A stretch of 11,516 bases of DNA from Ruminococcus sp. (lineage in GTDB: Bacteria > Bacillota > Clostridia > Oscillospirales > Ruminococcaceae). Every line of letters begins with the position of its first letter. Positions within the stretch are counted from its first letter, which is position 1. The position numbers were made by a program, and so were the translations under genes. Location of the stretch: positions 1 through 11,516 of the forward strand of contig JAISHJ010000093.1 of assembly GCA_031262625.1 (NCBI GenBank), read 5' to 3'. Below the pieces are notes generated by a model. It saw only the letters and a list, made by a program, of their open reading frames with translations, did not search any database and was not told where the DNA came from. Below are positions 1-5,742 of the stretch, one piece after another.

Positions 1-114
1 AACGAAAAAGAAGGCAAATATTACATCAACAGGGGCAAAATTGTTGACGGTAAACTCCTAATAAGCACCGCGCAGACAGGAACATTCCTCATTTGCGATA
101 AACCGCTGAAATAA
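1..114 (+). CDS. C-terminal end of an unidentified protein (partial)
   Basis: Frame 1 is open from the window edge to a TAA at 112-114 and gives 37 residues, ending in GTFLICDKPLK. The piece is polar with alternating hydrophobic residues, like beta strands, and has no recognisable motif, so I assign no function. It is the only plus-strand gene I support, and it converges on the minus-strand ferritin-like gene across a shared hairpin terminator. A real gene is likely because the frame runs uninterrupted to a stop that is followed 14 nt later by that hairpin. Confidence 0.6.
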   Translation, partial: NEKEGKYYINRGKIVDGKLLISTAQTGTFLICDKPLK

Positions 115-128
115 TGTTCTACGTGGAA

Positions 129-155
129 CAGCCGCCCGAAGTTTTCGGGCGGCTG
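129..155. terminator. Bidirectional hairpin terminator
   Basis: CAGCCGCCCGA (129-139) pairs with TCGGGCGGCTG (145-155) around a 5-nt loop. It lies between the converging ends of the plus-strand partial gene (stop at 114) and the minus-strand ferritin-like gene (stop at 164). The T-rich tail (GAGTTTCTT) is on the plus side and weak on the minus side. Its 25-nt core (130-154) is nearly identical to the core of the terminator at 781-815. Confidence 0.7.
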
Positions 156-163
156 TGAGTTTC

Positions 164-718
164 TTACCCTACATTAGAAGGGATTGAAAGTCTGTCAATC
201 ATCTTGTTAAACAGTGTAATATGTAGTTCTTCGTCGCCGATTATTCTTGCTAAAAGGTCTATTAATGCTTGATTTTTAAGCTTTGAGATTATTCTGCGGT
301 AACTTTCTATGCAGTCATTTTCGGACTGTATGTCGGTCTTTAGCTTTGAAACAAGGTCGGTACTGTACTTGATGTTCTTAGCCGTCCAATACGAAGGTTT
401 GCCATATCGTGAAATGAGGTCAACTGTTCCGCCGAGCTGTTTTATACAGCTTCCGAGCATATCGAGGTGGAACATTTCTATTATCCCTATCTGTAAAATA
501 TCGTGAGAAATGTCGGGGTTTGTTCCTGCGCTGAATATGTGGTGGGTAACATATTGCGAAAGTGCCGTCATCTCCGAATTTACCCCTGCATAGGCTAATG
601 TGAGCAGGGCGGCTTCCTCCGCGTTCGGCGCGAGATTTACAGGGACGGGGTAGGGGTCTGAAAGATGGTAGGGAGCCATATCGGCATCCATAGGTTGGTC
701 GCGGGTTATTATCTTCAT
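164..718 (-). CDS. Ferritin-like diiron (bacterioferritin / Mn-catalase type) protein
   Basis: A 184-aa protein with the residue pattern of a four-helix ferritin-like dinuclear metal site: E49, E81-x2-H84, E133 (or E138) and E163-x2-H166. The two ExxH motifs and the spacings (32 between the first two glutamates, 30 between the last two) are close to those of bacterioferritin. The proline-rich N-terminus (DPYPVPVNLAPN) followed by helices also recalls short Mn-catalase proteins such as spore-coat CotJC, so a role in iron or peroxide handling is likely but not fixed. The ATG at 718 follows GGAGGAAA at a normal distance. It is monocistronic: a terminator precedes it at 781-815 and another follows at 129-155. 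The family call is from motifs; the exact reaction is inference. Confidence 0.7.
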   Translation of the reverse strand: MKIITRDQPMDADMAPYHLSDPYPVPVNLAPNAEEAALLTLAYAGVNSEMTALSQYVTHHIFSAGTNPDISHDILQIGIIEMFHLDMLGSCIKQLGGTVDLISRYGKPSYWTAKNIKYSTDLVSKLKTDIQSENDCIESYRRIISKLKNQALIDLLARIIGDEELHITLFNKMIDRLSIPSNVG

Positions 719-780
719 CTTTTTCCTCCGATTAGGTTATTATTTACAGTATATGCTTCAAAGGAGGAACTGTTCCAAAT

Positions 781-815
781 ACTAAAGCCGCCCGAATTTT
801 TCGGGCGGCTTTAGT
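781..815 (-). terminator. Strong hairpin terminator of the small membrane protein gene
   Basis: A 16-bp perfect stem, ACTAAAGCCGCCCGAA (781-796) with its complement at 800-815, around a 3-nt loop. It begins 2 nt after the minus-strand stop codon of the gene at 818-988, which is the best reason to assign it to that gene. On the minus strand the 3' arm ends in GGCTTTAGT followed by ATTTGG, a modest T-rich tail. The plus side is also AT-rich, so it may work in both directions. Confidence 0.75.
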
Positions 816-817
816 GT

Positions 818-988
818 TTATTTAATAAATGCTACGTAGATAAGATTAATTCCCGATAGAACAGTAAGAATTAATAATATCTTTTCTACACTGCGAGAAT
901 GTCGGTATTTACCTGATTTAAAATAGTCTATAACAGTAATAATCGCGAAGAAAAGAAAAAGTATTATCGAACCGTGAGTATTAAACAT
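818..988 (-). CDS. Small two-helix membrane protein, 56 aa
   Basis: A 56-codon frame running from ATG at 986-988 to TAA at 818-820. Residues about 7-22 (SIILFLFFAIITVIDY) form one hydrophobic helix. A basic linker (KSGKYRHSRS) follows, and residues about 36-55 (KILLILTVLSGINLIYVAFI) form a second helix. The positive linker suggests a hairpin with the loop in the cytoplasm. Support for a real gene: GGAG lies 8 nt upstream of the start, and a 16-bp terminator begins 2 nt past the stop. It lies downstream of purH and the repeat region but probably has its own transcript. I do not recognise the family; two-TM small proteins of this type are common in Firmicutes and mostly uncharacterised. Confidence 0.65.
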   Translation of the reverse strand: MFNTHGSIILFLFFAIITVIDYFKSGKYRHSRSVEKILLILTVLSGINLIYVAFIK

Positions 989-1012
989 AAAATATCTCCG
1001 AAATAGTTTTCG

Positions 1013-1070
1013 CTAAACGGAAAAGATACAAAACAAAAGCCCGAAAGCAACATTTTCCTAAACGGAAAAG
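1013..1070. repeat. 13-bp direct repeat pair
   Basis: CTAAACGGAAAAG occurs at 1013-1025 and again at 1058-1070, 45 bp apart, in AT-rich non-coding DNA upstream of the small membrane protein. The second copy also forms a short TTTTCC/GGAAAA hairpin. No function is evident; a regulator site or leftover of a duplication are both possible. Confidence 0.5.
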
Positions 1071-1073
1071 GGC
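1029..1073 (-). terminator. Possible terminator downstream of the pur operon
   Basis: On the minus strand GCCC (1073-1070), an inner TTTTCC/GGAAAA stem and GGGC (1042-1039) are followed by TTTTGTTTTG (1038-1029). The T-run after a GC closing stem looks terminator-like, but the stem is interrupted and weak. It lies about 170 nt past the purH stop and before the small membrane protein gene, where the operon should end. Confidence 0.3.
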
Positions 1074-1110
1074 AAAATCCAAAAAATAAACAAGAATAAT
1101 GTATAAAGTC

Positions 1111-1212
1111 CGGGAGAGGGAGGGGGTAGTGTGGCGCAGCGCCACCCTGGGGAGTGAGAGGGGAGTGTGGCGCAGCGCCACACTGTCACCGCTCCTCTCC
1201 CTCCCCCAACGT
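1111..1212 (-). repeat. Dispersed palindromic repeat, copy 1 (double hairpin)
   Basis: A 100-bp element with purine-rich DNA at one edge (1112-1126) and pyrimidine-rich DNA at the other (1192-1207). Inside are two palindromes: GTGGCGC-A-GCGCCAC (1131-1145) and AGTGTGGCGC-A-GCGCCACACT (1164-1184, 10-bp stem). Read on the minus strand from 1212, its first ~47 nt match the element before purF (from 11440) with only a 2-nt indel and two substitutions. The two copies are therefore the same family, in opposite orientation on either side of the pur genes. It looks like a REP/MITE-like non-autonomous repeat; no transposase is present. Confidence 0.75.
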
Positions 1213-1221
1213 ATCATCCCC

Positions 1222-1240
1222 GTACCCAGTACCCAGTACC
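1222..1240. repeat. Tandem 7-bp repeat after the purH stop
   Basis: GTACCCA is present twice in a row (1222-1235) and followed by a partial GTACC (1236-1240) that touches the purH stop codon at 1241-1243. It joins the end of purH to the palindromic repeat and may have arisen by slippage. Confidence 0.6.
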
Positions 1241-2404
1241 TTAATGGTGGAATAAGCGAATTCCTGTAAACGCCATTGCAATACCATATTTATTGCAGGT
1301 ATCTATTACGTTATCGTCGCGGATTGAGCCTCCCGGCTCTGCTATATATTCCACGCCGGAGCGGTGAGCGCGTTCTATGTTGTCGCCGAAGGGGAAGAAT
1401 GCGTCTGAGCCGAGGGCTACGGCAGTGTTTGTTGCGAGCCATGCCTTTTTCGCTTCGCGAGTGAATTCCTTCGGCTTAGTTTTGAAGATATTCTGCCATA
1501 CGCCTTCGGCTAAGACTTCTTCGGAGTCGTCTGAAATATAGACGTCGATTGCGTTGTCGCGGTCGGGGCGGCGGATGTTATCTACGAACTGTAGTCCTAA
1601 GACTTCTGGGGACTGCCGCAGGTACCAGTTGTCGGCTTTCTGCCCGGCGAGACGGGTGCAGTGGATGCGAGACTGCTGCCCTGCGCCTATGCCTATAGCC
1701 TGACCGTCTTTTACGTAGCAGACGGAGTTAGACTGCGTGTATTTTAGGGTAATCAGAGAGATTATGAGGTCTTCCATCTTGTCGGGAGGGATATTTTTAT
1801 TTTCTGTAACTATATTCTTTAGGAGTTCGGCGTTGATTTTGAGTTCATTCCTGCCCTGCTCGAAGGTTACGCCGAAAACGTCTTTAGTTTCCACCGGCGC
1901 GGGGGAGTAATTTTCGTCAATTTTTATAATGCAGTATGTGCCTTTGCGCTTGCTTTTCAGTATCTCGAGTGCTTTTTCGGTGTAGCCCGGAGCGATTACG
2001 CCGTCCGATACTTCAACCTGAATAAGCTTTGCGGTTGATTCGTCACACTCGTCCGAAAGCGCGATAAAATCGCCGTAGGAAGACATTCTGTCCGCACCTC
2101 TTGCTCTCGCGTAGGCGCAAGCTAAAGGCGATAATTCCCCGTCGCCTGTGAAGTAGATTTTACGGAGGGTATCGGAAAGAGGTCTTCCGATTGATGCTCC
2201 GGCGGGGGAGACGTGCTTAAAGCTTGTAGCCGCAGGAAGTCCGCAGGAAGCTTTCAGTTCCTTAACAAGCTGCCAGCCGTTGAAAGCATCAAGCAGATTA
2301 ATATACCCGGGCTTGCCGTTTAAGACTTCTATCGGTAACTCACCATTTTTTACATATACCGACGAGGGCTTCTGATTAGGATTACAACCGTATTTAAGTT
2401 CCAT
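1241..2404 (-). CDS. purH: AICAR formyltransferase (PurH transformylase domain only)
   Basis: A 387-aa protein that transfers a formyl group from 10-formyl-THF to AICAR, making FAICAR, the penultimate step of IMP synthesis. It starts directly with the transformylase domain (KYGCNPNQKP at 4-13). It carries the catalytic Lys-His pair in SFKHVSPAG (K63, H64) and ends in the family-typical block FPFGDNIERA...AEPGGSIRDD...GIRLFHH. The N-terminal MGS-like IMP cyclohydrolase domain of ordinary bifunctional PurH is absent. That activity is supplied by purO just upstream, so the two genes together replace PurH. The start agrees with the family N-terminus, yet no ribosome binding site lies within 15 nt. 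A G7/C7 hairpin ends 7 nt before the ATG, with an SD-like AAAGGGGGG beyond it. It is the last pur gene, 152 nt after purO. The symbol purH is used by domain homology; some authors use other names for the stand-alone form. Confidence 0.93.
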   Translation of the reverse strand: MELKYGCNPNQKPSSVYVKNGELPIEVLNGKPGYINLLDAFNGWQLVKELKASCGLPAATSFKHVSPAGASIGRPLSDTLRKIYFTGDGELSPLACAYARARGADRMSSYGDFIALSDECDESTAKLIQVEVSDGVIAPGYTEKALEILKSKRKGTYCIIKIDENYSPAPVETKDVFGVTFEQGRNELKINAELLKNIVTENKNIPPDKMEDLIISLITLKYTQSNSVCYVKDGQAIGIGAGQQSRIHCTRLAGQKADNWYLRQSPEVLGLQFVDNIRRPDRDNAIDVYISDDSEEVLAEGVWQNIFKTKPKEFTREAKKAWLATNTAVALGSDAFFPFGDNIERAHRSGVEYIAEPGGSIRDDNVIDTCNKYGIAMAFTGIRLFHH

Positions 2405-2411
2405 GGACGCG

Positions 2412-2449
2412 CTGGGGGGGAAACTTTCTGAATAAAGTTACCCCCCCAG
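2412..2449 (-). promoter_or_regulatory. Hairpin before purH that may bridge a distant SD
   Basis: CTGGGGGGG (2412-2420) pairs with CCCCCCCAG (2441-2449). Inside, AACTTT and AAAGTT extend the stem, leaving a loop of about 6 nt. On the minus strand the order is GAAAGGGGGG-T (2460-2450), hairpin, CGCGTCC, ATG. If the hairpin folds, the SD-like AAAGGGGG is brought to about 8 nt from the start codon. No T-tract follows, so it is not an ordinary terminator. The structure is seen; the ribosome-bridging role is inference, supported by the same layout before purF. Confidence 0.5.
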
Positions 2450-2499
2450 ACCCCCCTTTCAAAGACTTTTTCGTCTCATTCTCTTTTTAATTCTTTTCT

Positions 2500-2558
2500 G
2501 AAATCGTTCCGCTTTTGTTTTGAGAAAGCGTTCGGATTTTGCGAAATCGTTCCGCTTT
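2500..2558. repeat. 16-bp direct repeats and imperfect palindrome at the purO end
   Basis: GAAATCGTTCCGCTTT occurs at 2500-2515 and 2543-2558. The second copy is also the right half of an imperfect palindrome (2525-2558): AAAGCG and GATTT pair with AAATC and CGCTTT around a 4x4 internal loop. It overlaps the purO stop codon. No T-run follows on the minus strand, so it is not a clear terminator; it could be an mRNA processing or stability element. The rest of the 152-nt purO-purH gap holds no gene that I can see. Confidence 0.5.
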
Positions 2559-3267
2559 ATTTATTCTTGTTTACTATTTTGTCTGTATAACTACCTGTAG
2601 CAATGTTTATGTATCTTACGAAAAGCGAGATTTTATTTGCTTCATTTAGGTTTTCCCAAATATCGGCGGTGAATTCTTCAATGCTGTCCTTTGTAGCTAT
2701 TGCTGTCGGCTCACCGTAAAAACATTCGGGCGGGTTGCCGTCGCATTTGTAGGTGTGGATGAAATGCCCCACGCCCTTTACTGCCGGCTTGTAAGTATAT
2801 AAGAAGCGGTTACAGCTTTCGGGATTGCCGTCCGCTGATTTGAGGATTGACAGCGCGTAATTAAAGCCGTCTTCGTCTTTAAGCCTTACTACTCCCGAAA
2901 TTCTGGGGGTGTAAATCGGCGGGTCGGGTTCAAACTCTCTGCATTGCAAAGACTCCTCAAAGGTCTTCTGCGCATCAAGTCCGTGATAGATAGTGTCGGT
3001 CTGGTCGCCGTTTGTTACTATATGCTTGTTTCCCAAAACGCGCACTGCGTTGTAGATTACGAGAGAAGGGTCTGCCATCTTTGACGGGTCGAAAGCTTCG
3101 GTGCGCACGCCGTCGGCAGTCTTCACGAAGACACGGTTGCGGCTGTTTTCACTTCTGCCCATGATAAAGTAGGCGATTACAGCGTTTTTGCCGTCAGGGC
3201 TTCTCCCTATTACTATGCCGCGCCCGGGGTAAGCGTTTTCCGAGAGCAGTTTTTTTAAGTCTTTCAT
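2557..3267 (-). CDS. purO: IMP cyclohydrolase, PurO family
   Basis: A 236-aa protein that closes FAICAR to IMP, the last step of the pathway. It matches the archaeal-type PurO family (IMP cyclohydrolase, NTN-hydrolase-like fold) in length and in its blocks: NAYPGRGIVIG (11-21), AYFIMGRSENSRNR (32-45) and VTNGDQTD (84-91). This family is unrelated to the N-terminal domain of bifunctional PurH and pairs with stand-alone AICAR transformylases, exactly what follows downstream. The ATG at 3267 has AGAGGT 7 nt upstream. It begins 24 nt after the last gene of the small-protein array, so the array lies between purN and purO. Family assignment is by recalled motifs; the position next to purH supports it. 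Confidence 0.88.
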   Translation of the reverse strand: MKDLKKLLSENAYPGRGIVIGRSPDGKNAVIAYFIMGRSENSRNRVFVKTADGVRTEAFDPSKMADPSLVIYNAVRVLGNKHIVTNGDQTDTIYHGLDAQKTFEESLQCREFEPDPPIYTPRISGVVRLKDEDGFNYALSILKSADGNPESCNRFLYTYKPAVKGVGHFIHTYKCDGNPPECFYGEPTAIATKDSIEEFTADIWENLNEANKISLFVRYINIATGSYTDKIVNKNK

Positions 3268-3291
3268 TTATAACCTCTTTTTAATCAGTGT

Positions 3292-3684
3292 TTAGTTTGG
3301 ATTATAAGGTCCTAGCTTCTCATATATAAGTAAGTCTATCCCTCTTTTGCAGCACACTCGCGGAACACCGAACCAAACGTTTAGTTTATATTCACAGCAA
3401 TTTACGCATTTTCTGCGCGGGTCACCCGGGTCGAGTTGGTGCCGGGTTTGATTATAGTAGAAAAATACGCAGTGGTCTACTCTCCATTGAAGCTCTTCTT
3501 CGGTGTCGGGACCTTCTGAAAGCGGCTTTCTGCCATTTCCGCCGGAAATAAGATCAAGCTGTTCTTCTGTGAGGGTTATTCCGCGCTCTTTGGCGAGTTT
3601 TAACAGTTCCTCCGGATTCGGGATTACTTCTTCAAACTGCTCACTCGTTGCTTCTTCCGCGGTTAATTGTTCTTCCTTATTCAT
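3292..3684 (-). CDS. Array member 14: divergent double-glycine leader, six-Cys core
   Basis: A 130-aa protein, the purO-proximal and most divergent of the series. Its first ~22 residues are an acidic extension (EEQLTAEEATSEQFEE) absent from the others. The familiar leader end then appears as LLKLAKERGITLTEEQLDLISGG, with the double glycine at 48-49. The core has C72 followed by VFFYY, then C93-x2-C96-C97 and C111-C112. This is the common C...CxxC...C skeleton with doubled cysteines and a longer first spacing (21). It lacks the Cys that most members carry just after GG. GGAG lies 8 nt before the ATG, and a 61-nt gap separates it from member 13. Function unknown; peptide precursor by analogy with its neighbours. 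Confidence 0.75.
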   Translation of the reverse strand: MNKEEQLTAEEATSEQFEEVIPNPEELLKLAKERGITLTEEQLDLISGGNGRKPLSEGPDTEEELQWRVDHCVFFYYNQTRHQLDPGDPRRKCVNCCEYKLNVWFGVPRVCCKRGIDLLIYEKLGPYNPN

Positions 3685-3745
3685 ATTAATCTCCTTATGA
3701 ATTATAGTTTTTTAACCTTTCGGTTTACTATTTAATGTACCTGCC

Positions 3746-4093
3746 TTAAAAAACGCCGTTATCAAGTCCCATACAGAAAAGCTTGTCGCCGGTATAACTG
3801 TTTTCGCACTGCTCACAGTACGAAACGCCTGCCGAACGTGAGCGGCTCATCGAATAATGTCCGCAAAAATCCTTAGCTTTCCACGGCTCTTTAATATACC
3901 TCTTGCCGCTTGGCTTTGTTCCTACGCAATCCGCCATGCTTTGCGGCTCGGGGTCTTTATCGCAGATTCCTCCGCCCGCAACCGCAAGGTTTTCAAGTTC
4001 CTCGTCCGAAAGGCTTATGTATTTTTCCGCCTGTGCTTCATCAAGAGTAATTCCGCGCTCGGCGGCTTTTTTGATAAGGTCTTCTTTTTTCAT
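3746..4093 (-). CDS. Array member 13: GG-leader Cys-rich protein
   Basis: A 115-aa protein with a canonical leader ending VAGGG (G40-G42). The core carries C44, C56, C77 in FCGHY, then C93-x2-C96 in YCEQCENSY and C107 in LFC. Its CxxC-to-last-Cys spacing (10 residues) is the shortest in the array, and the C-terminus stops soon after (MGLDNGVF), without the usual CTN..W. The start is the ATG at 4093. A longer frame to 4234 exists but would overlap member 12 and break alignment with the paralogs, while AGAGGA precedes 4093. It starts 13 nt after the stop of member 12. The core has a basic stretch (SMSRSRS) unlike its neighbours. Confidence 0.8.
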   Translation of the reverse strand: MKKEDLIKKAAERGITLDEAQAEKYISLSDEELENLAVAGGGICDKDPEPQSMADCVGTKPSGKRYIKEPWKAKDFCGHYSMSRSRSAGVSYCEQCENSYTGDKLFCMGLDNGVF

Positions 4094-4106
4094 AAAAGCA
4101 TTTCCT

Positions 4107-4421
4107 CTATACTTGTTCCCAAGCCGCTTGGTTAGTACACTTGACCTCTGTGGTGTCGAAAGCATAAGCTTTGACAGAGTATGCGTGTTTACAGAATTGG
4201 CACGCGTTTCGCAAAGCATCGCGCGACCTCTCATAATAAGGGCAGGTTGCCGCCTTTTCGTTAGGCACTGACTGATAAGGGGGAATCTCGCCGCATTTGC
4301 CGCCCGCTATCTCAAGATTTGCAAGTTCTTCATCAGAAAGATTTAAGTATTTTTCCGCCTGTGTCTCATCTATTGTTATGCCGTGTTCGGCGGCTTTTTT
4401 TATAAGTTCATCTTTTTTCAT
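4107..4421 (-). CDS. Array member 12: GG-leader Cys-rich protein
   Basis: A 104-aa protein with leader ending EIAGG (G40-G41), then C43, C60 in CPYYER, C74-x2-C77 in CQFCKHA, and C95 in KCTNQAAWEQV. It is the clearest example of the family consensus: C-P-Y-Y, C-x2-C-x-H-A, C-T-N-x3-W. Two adjacent start codons (ATGATG) overlap the TGA of member 11. I chose the second (4421) because it gives the paralog-like MKKDE; the first (4424) adds one Met. No good SD is visible, so translation is probably coupled to member 11. It is the only pair within the array that overlaps. Confidence 0.8.
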   Translation of the reverse strand: MKKDELIKKAAEHGITIDETQAEKYLNLSDEELANLEIAGGKCGEIPPYQSVPNEKAATCPYYERSRDALRNACQFCKHAYSVKAYAFDTTEVKCTNQAAWEQV

Positions 4422-4759
4422 CATACCATACCATCCCACGCATCATAATTTGTGCAATAAATTGCCGTTTCAAGACCGTTTTGGGTTGTTACAGGCGCTG
4501 TCTCTGCGTGTGTACAGGCTATGCAGTTGGGAGGACCGAAGTATGTGTTATTCCCAAGCCGATAGTCTTTGCAAACCTGCGCTCTTTTCGGGTAAGGGAC
4601 TGATTTTCTGAAACCTATCTTTTCGGAACAGGGAGTACCGCCCGCGATAGCGAGGTTTTCAAGTTCTTCATCCGAAAGGGTTAAATATTTTTCCGCCTGC
4701 GACTCATCTATTGTTATACCGCGCGCGGCGGCACGTTTAATAAGGTCGTCCTTTTTCAT
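4421..4759 (-). CDS. Array member 11: GG-leader Cys-rich protein
   Basis: A 112-aa protein. The leader has Arg in place of the usual Lys (LIKRAAARGITIDES) and ends AIAGG (G40-G41). Core cysteines are C44, C63 in VCKDY, C79-x2-C82 in NCIACTHAE and C102 in YCTNYDAW. The region between the first two cysteines is rich in Lys/Arg and Pro (FRKSVPYPKRAQ). A strong GGAGGT lies 8 nt upstream of the ATG at 4759. Its stop codon overlaps the start of member 12. Confidence 0.8.
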   Translation of the reverse strand: MKKDDLIKRAAARGITIDESQAEKYLTLSDEELENLAIAGGTPCSEKIGFRKSVPYPKRAQVCKDYRLGNNTYFGPPNCIACTHAETAPVTTQNGLETAIYCTNYDAWDGMV

Positions 4760-4780
4760 GAGAGAACCTCCGTATTTTAT

Positions 4781-5083
4781 TTAAGTGATTTCCGGCATTA
4801 TCTCAATTTTGCCTTGGTATTTAAGGTTTGCGCTTCCGCAAAGCGGGCAGACGGGCGGCTGTCCTTCCGGAACGTCGGAGTCTTTTATTGAAACTCTATA
4901 TCCGCAGGAGCGGCAATCGTACTGTTTGCCCAATACGCCGCCGTCGGGTTTATAGATACATCCGCCGCCGCTCGCAAGGTTTTCGAGTTCCTCGTCGGAA
5001 AGTTCCGTAAATTTTTCCGCCTGTTCCTCATTTATAGTTATTCCGCGTGAGGCGGCAAGCTTTATAAGGTCGTCTTTTTTCAT
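4781..5083 (-). CDS. Array member 10: GG leader fused to a zinc-ribbon core
   Basis: A 100-aa protein with the common leader (LIKLAASRGITINEE..., GGG at 39-41) but a different core. After C42 come C57-x2-C60-G-Y and C79-x2-C82-G, the CxxCG...CPxCG arrangement of rubredoxin-like zinc ribbons, with 18 residues between knuckles. The core lacks the C-x2-aromatic and CTN..W marks of the other members. By family knowledge four such cysteines bind Zn or Fe without needing modification. This argues that at least this product is a folded metal-binding domain. GGAGG precedes the ATG at a normal distance. Core replacement behind a kept leader is the notable feature. Confidence 0.8.
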   Translation of the reverse strand: MKKDDLIKLAASRGITINEEQAEKFTELSDEELENLASGGGCIYKPDGGVLGKQYDCRSCGYRVSIKDSDVPEGQPPVCPLCGSANLKYQGKIEIMPEIT

Positions 5084-5098
5084 GGCTTTTCCTCCTTG

Positions 5099-5428
5099 TT
5101 ATTCCCACACGCTTAGGTTTGTACAGTAAAGTTCTTGTGTTAAATTTGCTCCGTTGAAGCAACTCAAAGAGTGCCCGCAAACTTCGCAGGTTCTGTATGG
5201 ATAATCGGATTTCGGCACTTTGTCTATGAAGCCGGGGCAGTTATAACCATGATTCGGGTAGTCGATTCTTATACTGTTTTGCGGTATATCATCTCTTTTG
5301 ACACAGCTTCCGCCGCCCGCGATATTTGCAAGTTCCTCATCCGAAAGAGTTAAGTATTTTTCCGCCTGTTCTTCCGACAAGGTTACACCGCGCTCCGCGG
5401 CTTTTTTGATAAGTTCTTCCTTTTTCAT
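5099..5428 (-). CDS. Array member 9: GG-leader Cys-rich protein
   Basis: A 109-aa protein with leader ending NIAGGG (G38-G40). Cysteines are C42, C64 in NCPGF, C81-x2-C84 in TCEVCGHS, an extra C90, and C102 in YCTNLSVWE. It follows the consensus closely, including H after CxxC and the terminal CTN..W. The segment before the first core Cys is polar and aromatic (IDYPNHGYN). GGAGGA lies upstream of the ATG at 5428. It is spaced 15 nt from its downstream neighbour, whose SD lies in that gap. Confidence 0.8.
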   Translation of the reverse strand: MKKEELIKKAAERGVTLSEEQAEKYLTLSDEELANIAGGGSCVKRDDIPQNSIRIDYPNHGYNCPGFIDKVPKSDYPYRTCEVCGHSLSCFNGANLTQELYCTNLSVWE

Positions 5429-5443
5429 AGCGATAGTCCTCCT

Positions 5444-5722
5444 TTATATGATTCCTTCGTCGCAAACGCCGACATATAGTCCTCTGTTGTCGTCAAAATG
5501 AGTGTGCCAGTTTTTGCAGGTTCTGCAAGCCCGTTCGAGACCGCTGTAGCGCATTACATATTTTTCGCAGCTTACTCCGAAGTCCTCACAAATATTACGT
5601 CCGCCGGAAATATCGAGATTTTCAAGTTCCTCATCGGAAATTGAAACGTACTTTTCCGCCTGTGATTCTGTGAGAGTTATTCCGCGCTCCGCGGCTTTCT
5701 TTATAAGCGTTTCTTTCTTCAC
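5444..5722 (-). CDS. Array member 8: GG-leader Cys-rich protein with GTG start
   Basis: At 92 aa this is the shortest member. Alignment with its neighbours puts the start at GTG 5720-5722 (leader KKETLIKKAAERGITLTES), preceded by AGGTGA. The longer frame to another GTG at 5770 would overlap member 7 and adds 16 unrelated residues. The leader ends DISGG (G40-G41). Cysteines are C45, C52 in SCEKY, C66-x2-C69 in ACRTCKNW, and C87, with the protein ending four residues later. The first 25 leader residues match member 7 almost exactly, suggesting a recent duplication or gene conversion of the leader. Confidence 0.78.
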   Translation of the reverse strand: MKKETLIKKAAERGITLTESQAEKYVSISDEELENLDISGGRNICEDFGVSCEKYVMRYSGLERACRTCKNWHTHFDDNRGLYVGVCDEGII

Positions 5723-5742
5723 TCTATTCACCTGTTTCCTTT

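Noticed and set aside
981..1217. Minus-strand 78-aa frame through the palindromic repeat
   Set aside because: It is made largely of translated repeat DNA (SLPRVALRHTTPS-type), overlaps the start of the better-supported 56-aa gene, and has no SD.
2525..2558. Rho-independent terminator for purO
   Set aside because: The palindrome overlaps the stop codon, has a 4x4 internal loop and is followed by an A-rich rather than T-rich sequence on the minus strand.
3701..3729. Separate promoter for array member 14
   Set aside because: A perfect TATAAT is present, but at 16-19 nt upstream no -35 matches more than a few bases of TTGACA. Too weak to list as a feature.
4094..4234. N-terminal extension of array member 13
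   Set aside because: It overlaps member 12, is not shared by paralogs, and a good SD precedes the internal ATG at 4093. The same reasoning rejects extensions of members 4 (to 7251), 8 (to 5770) and 12 (to 4439).
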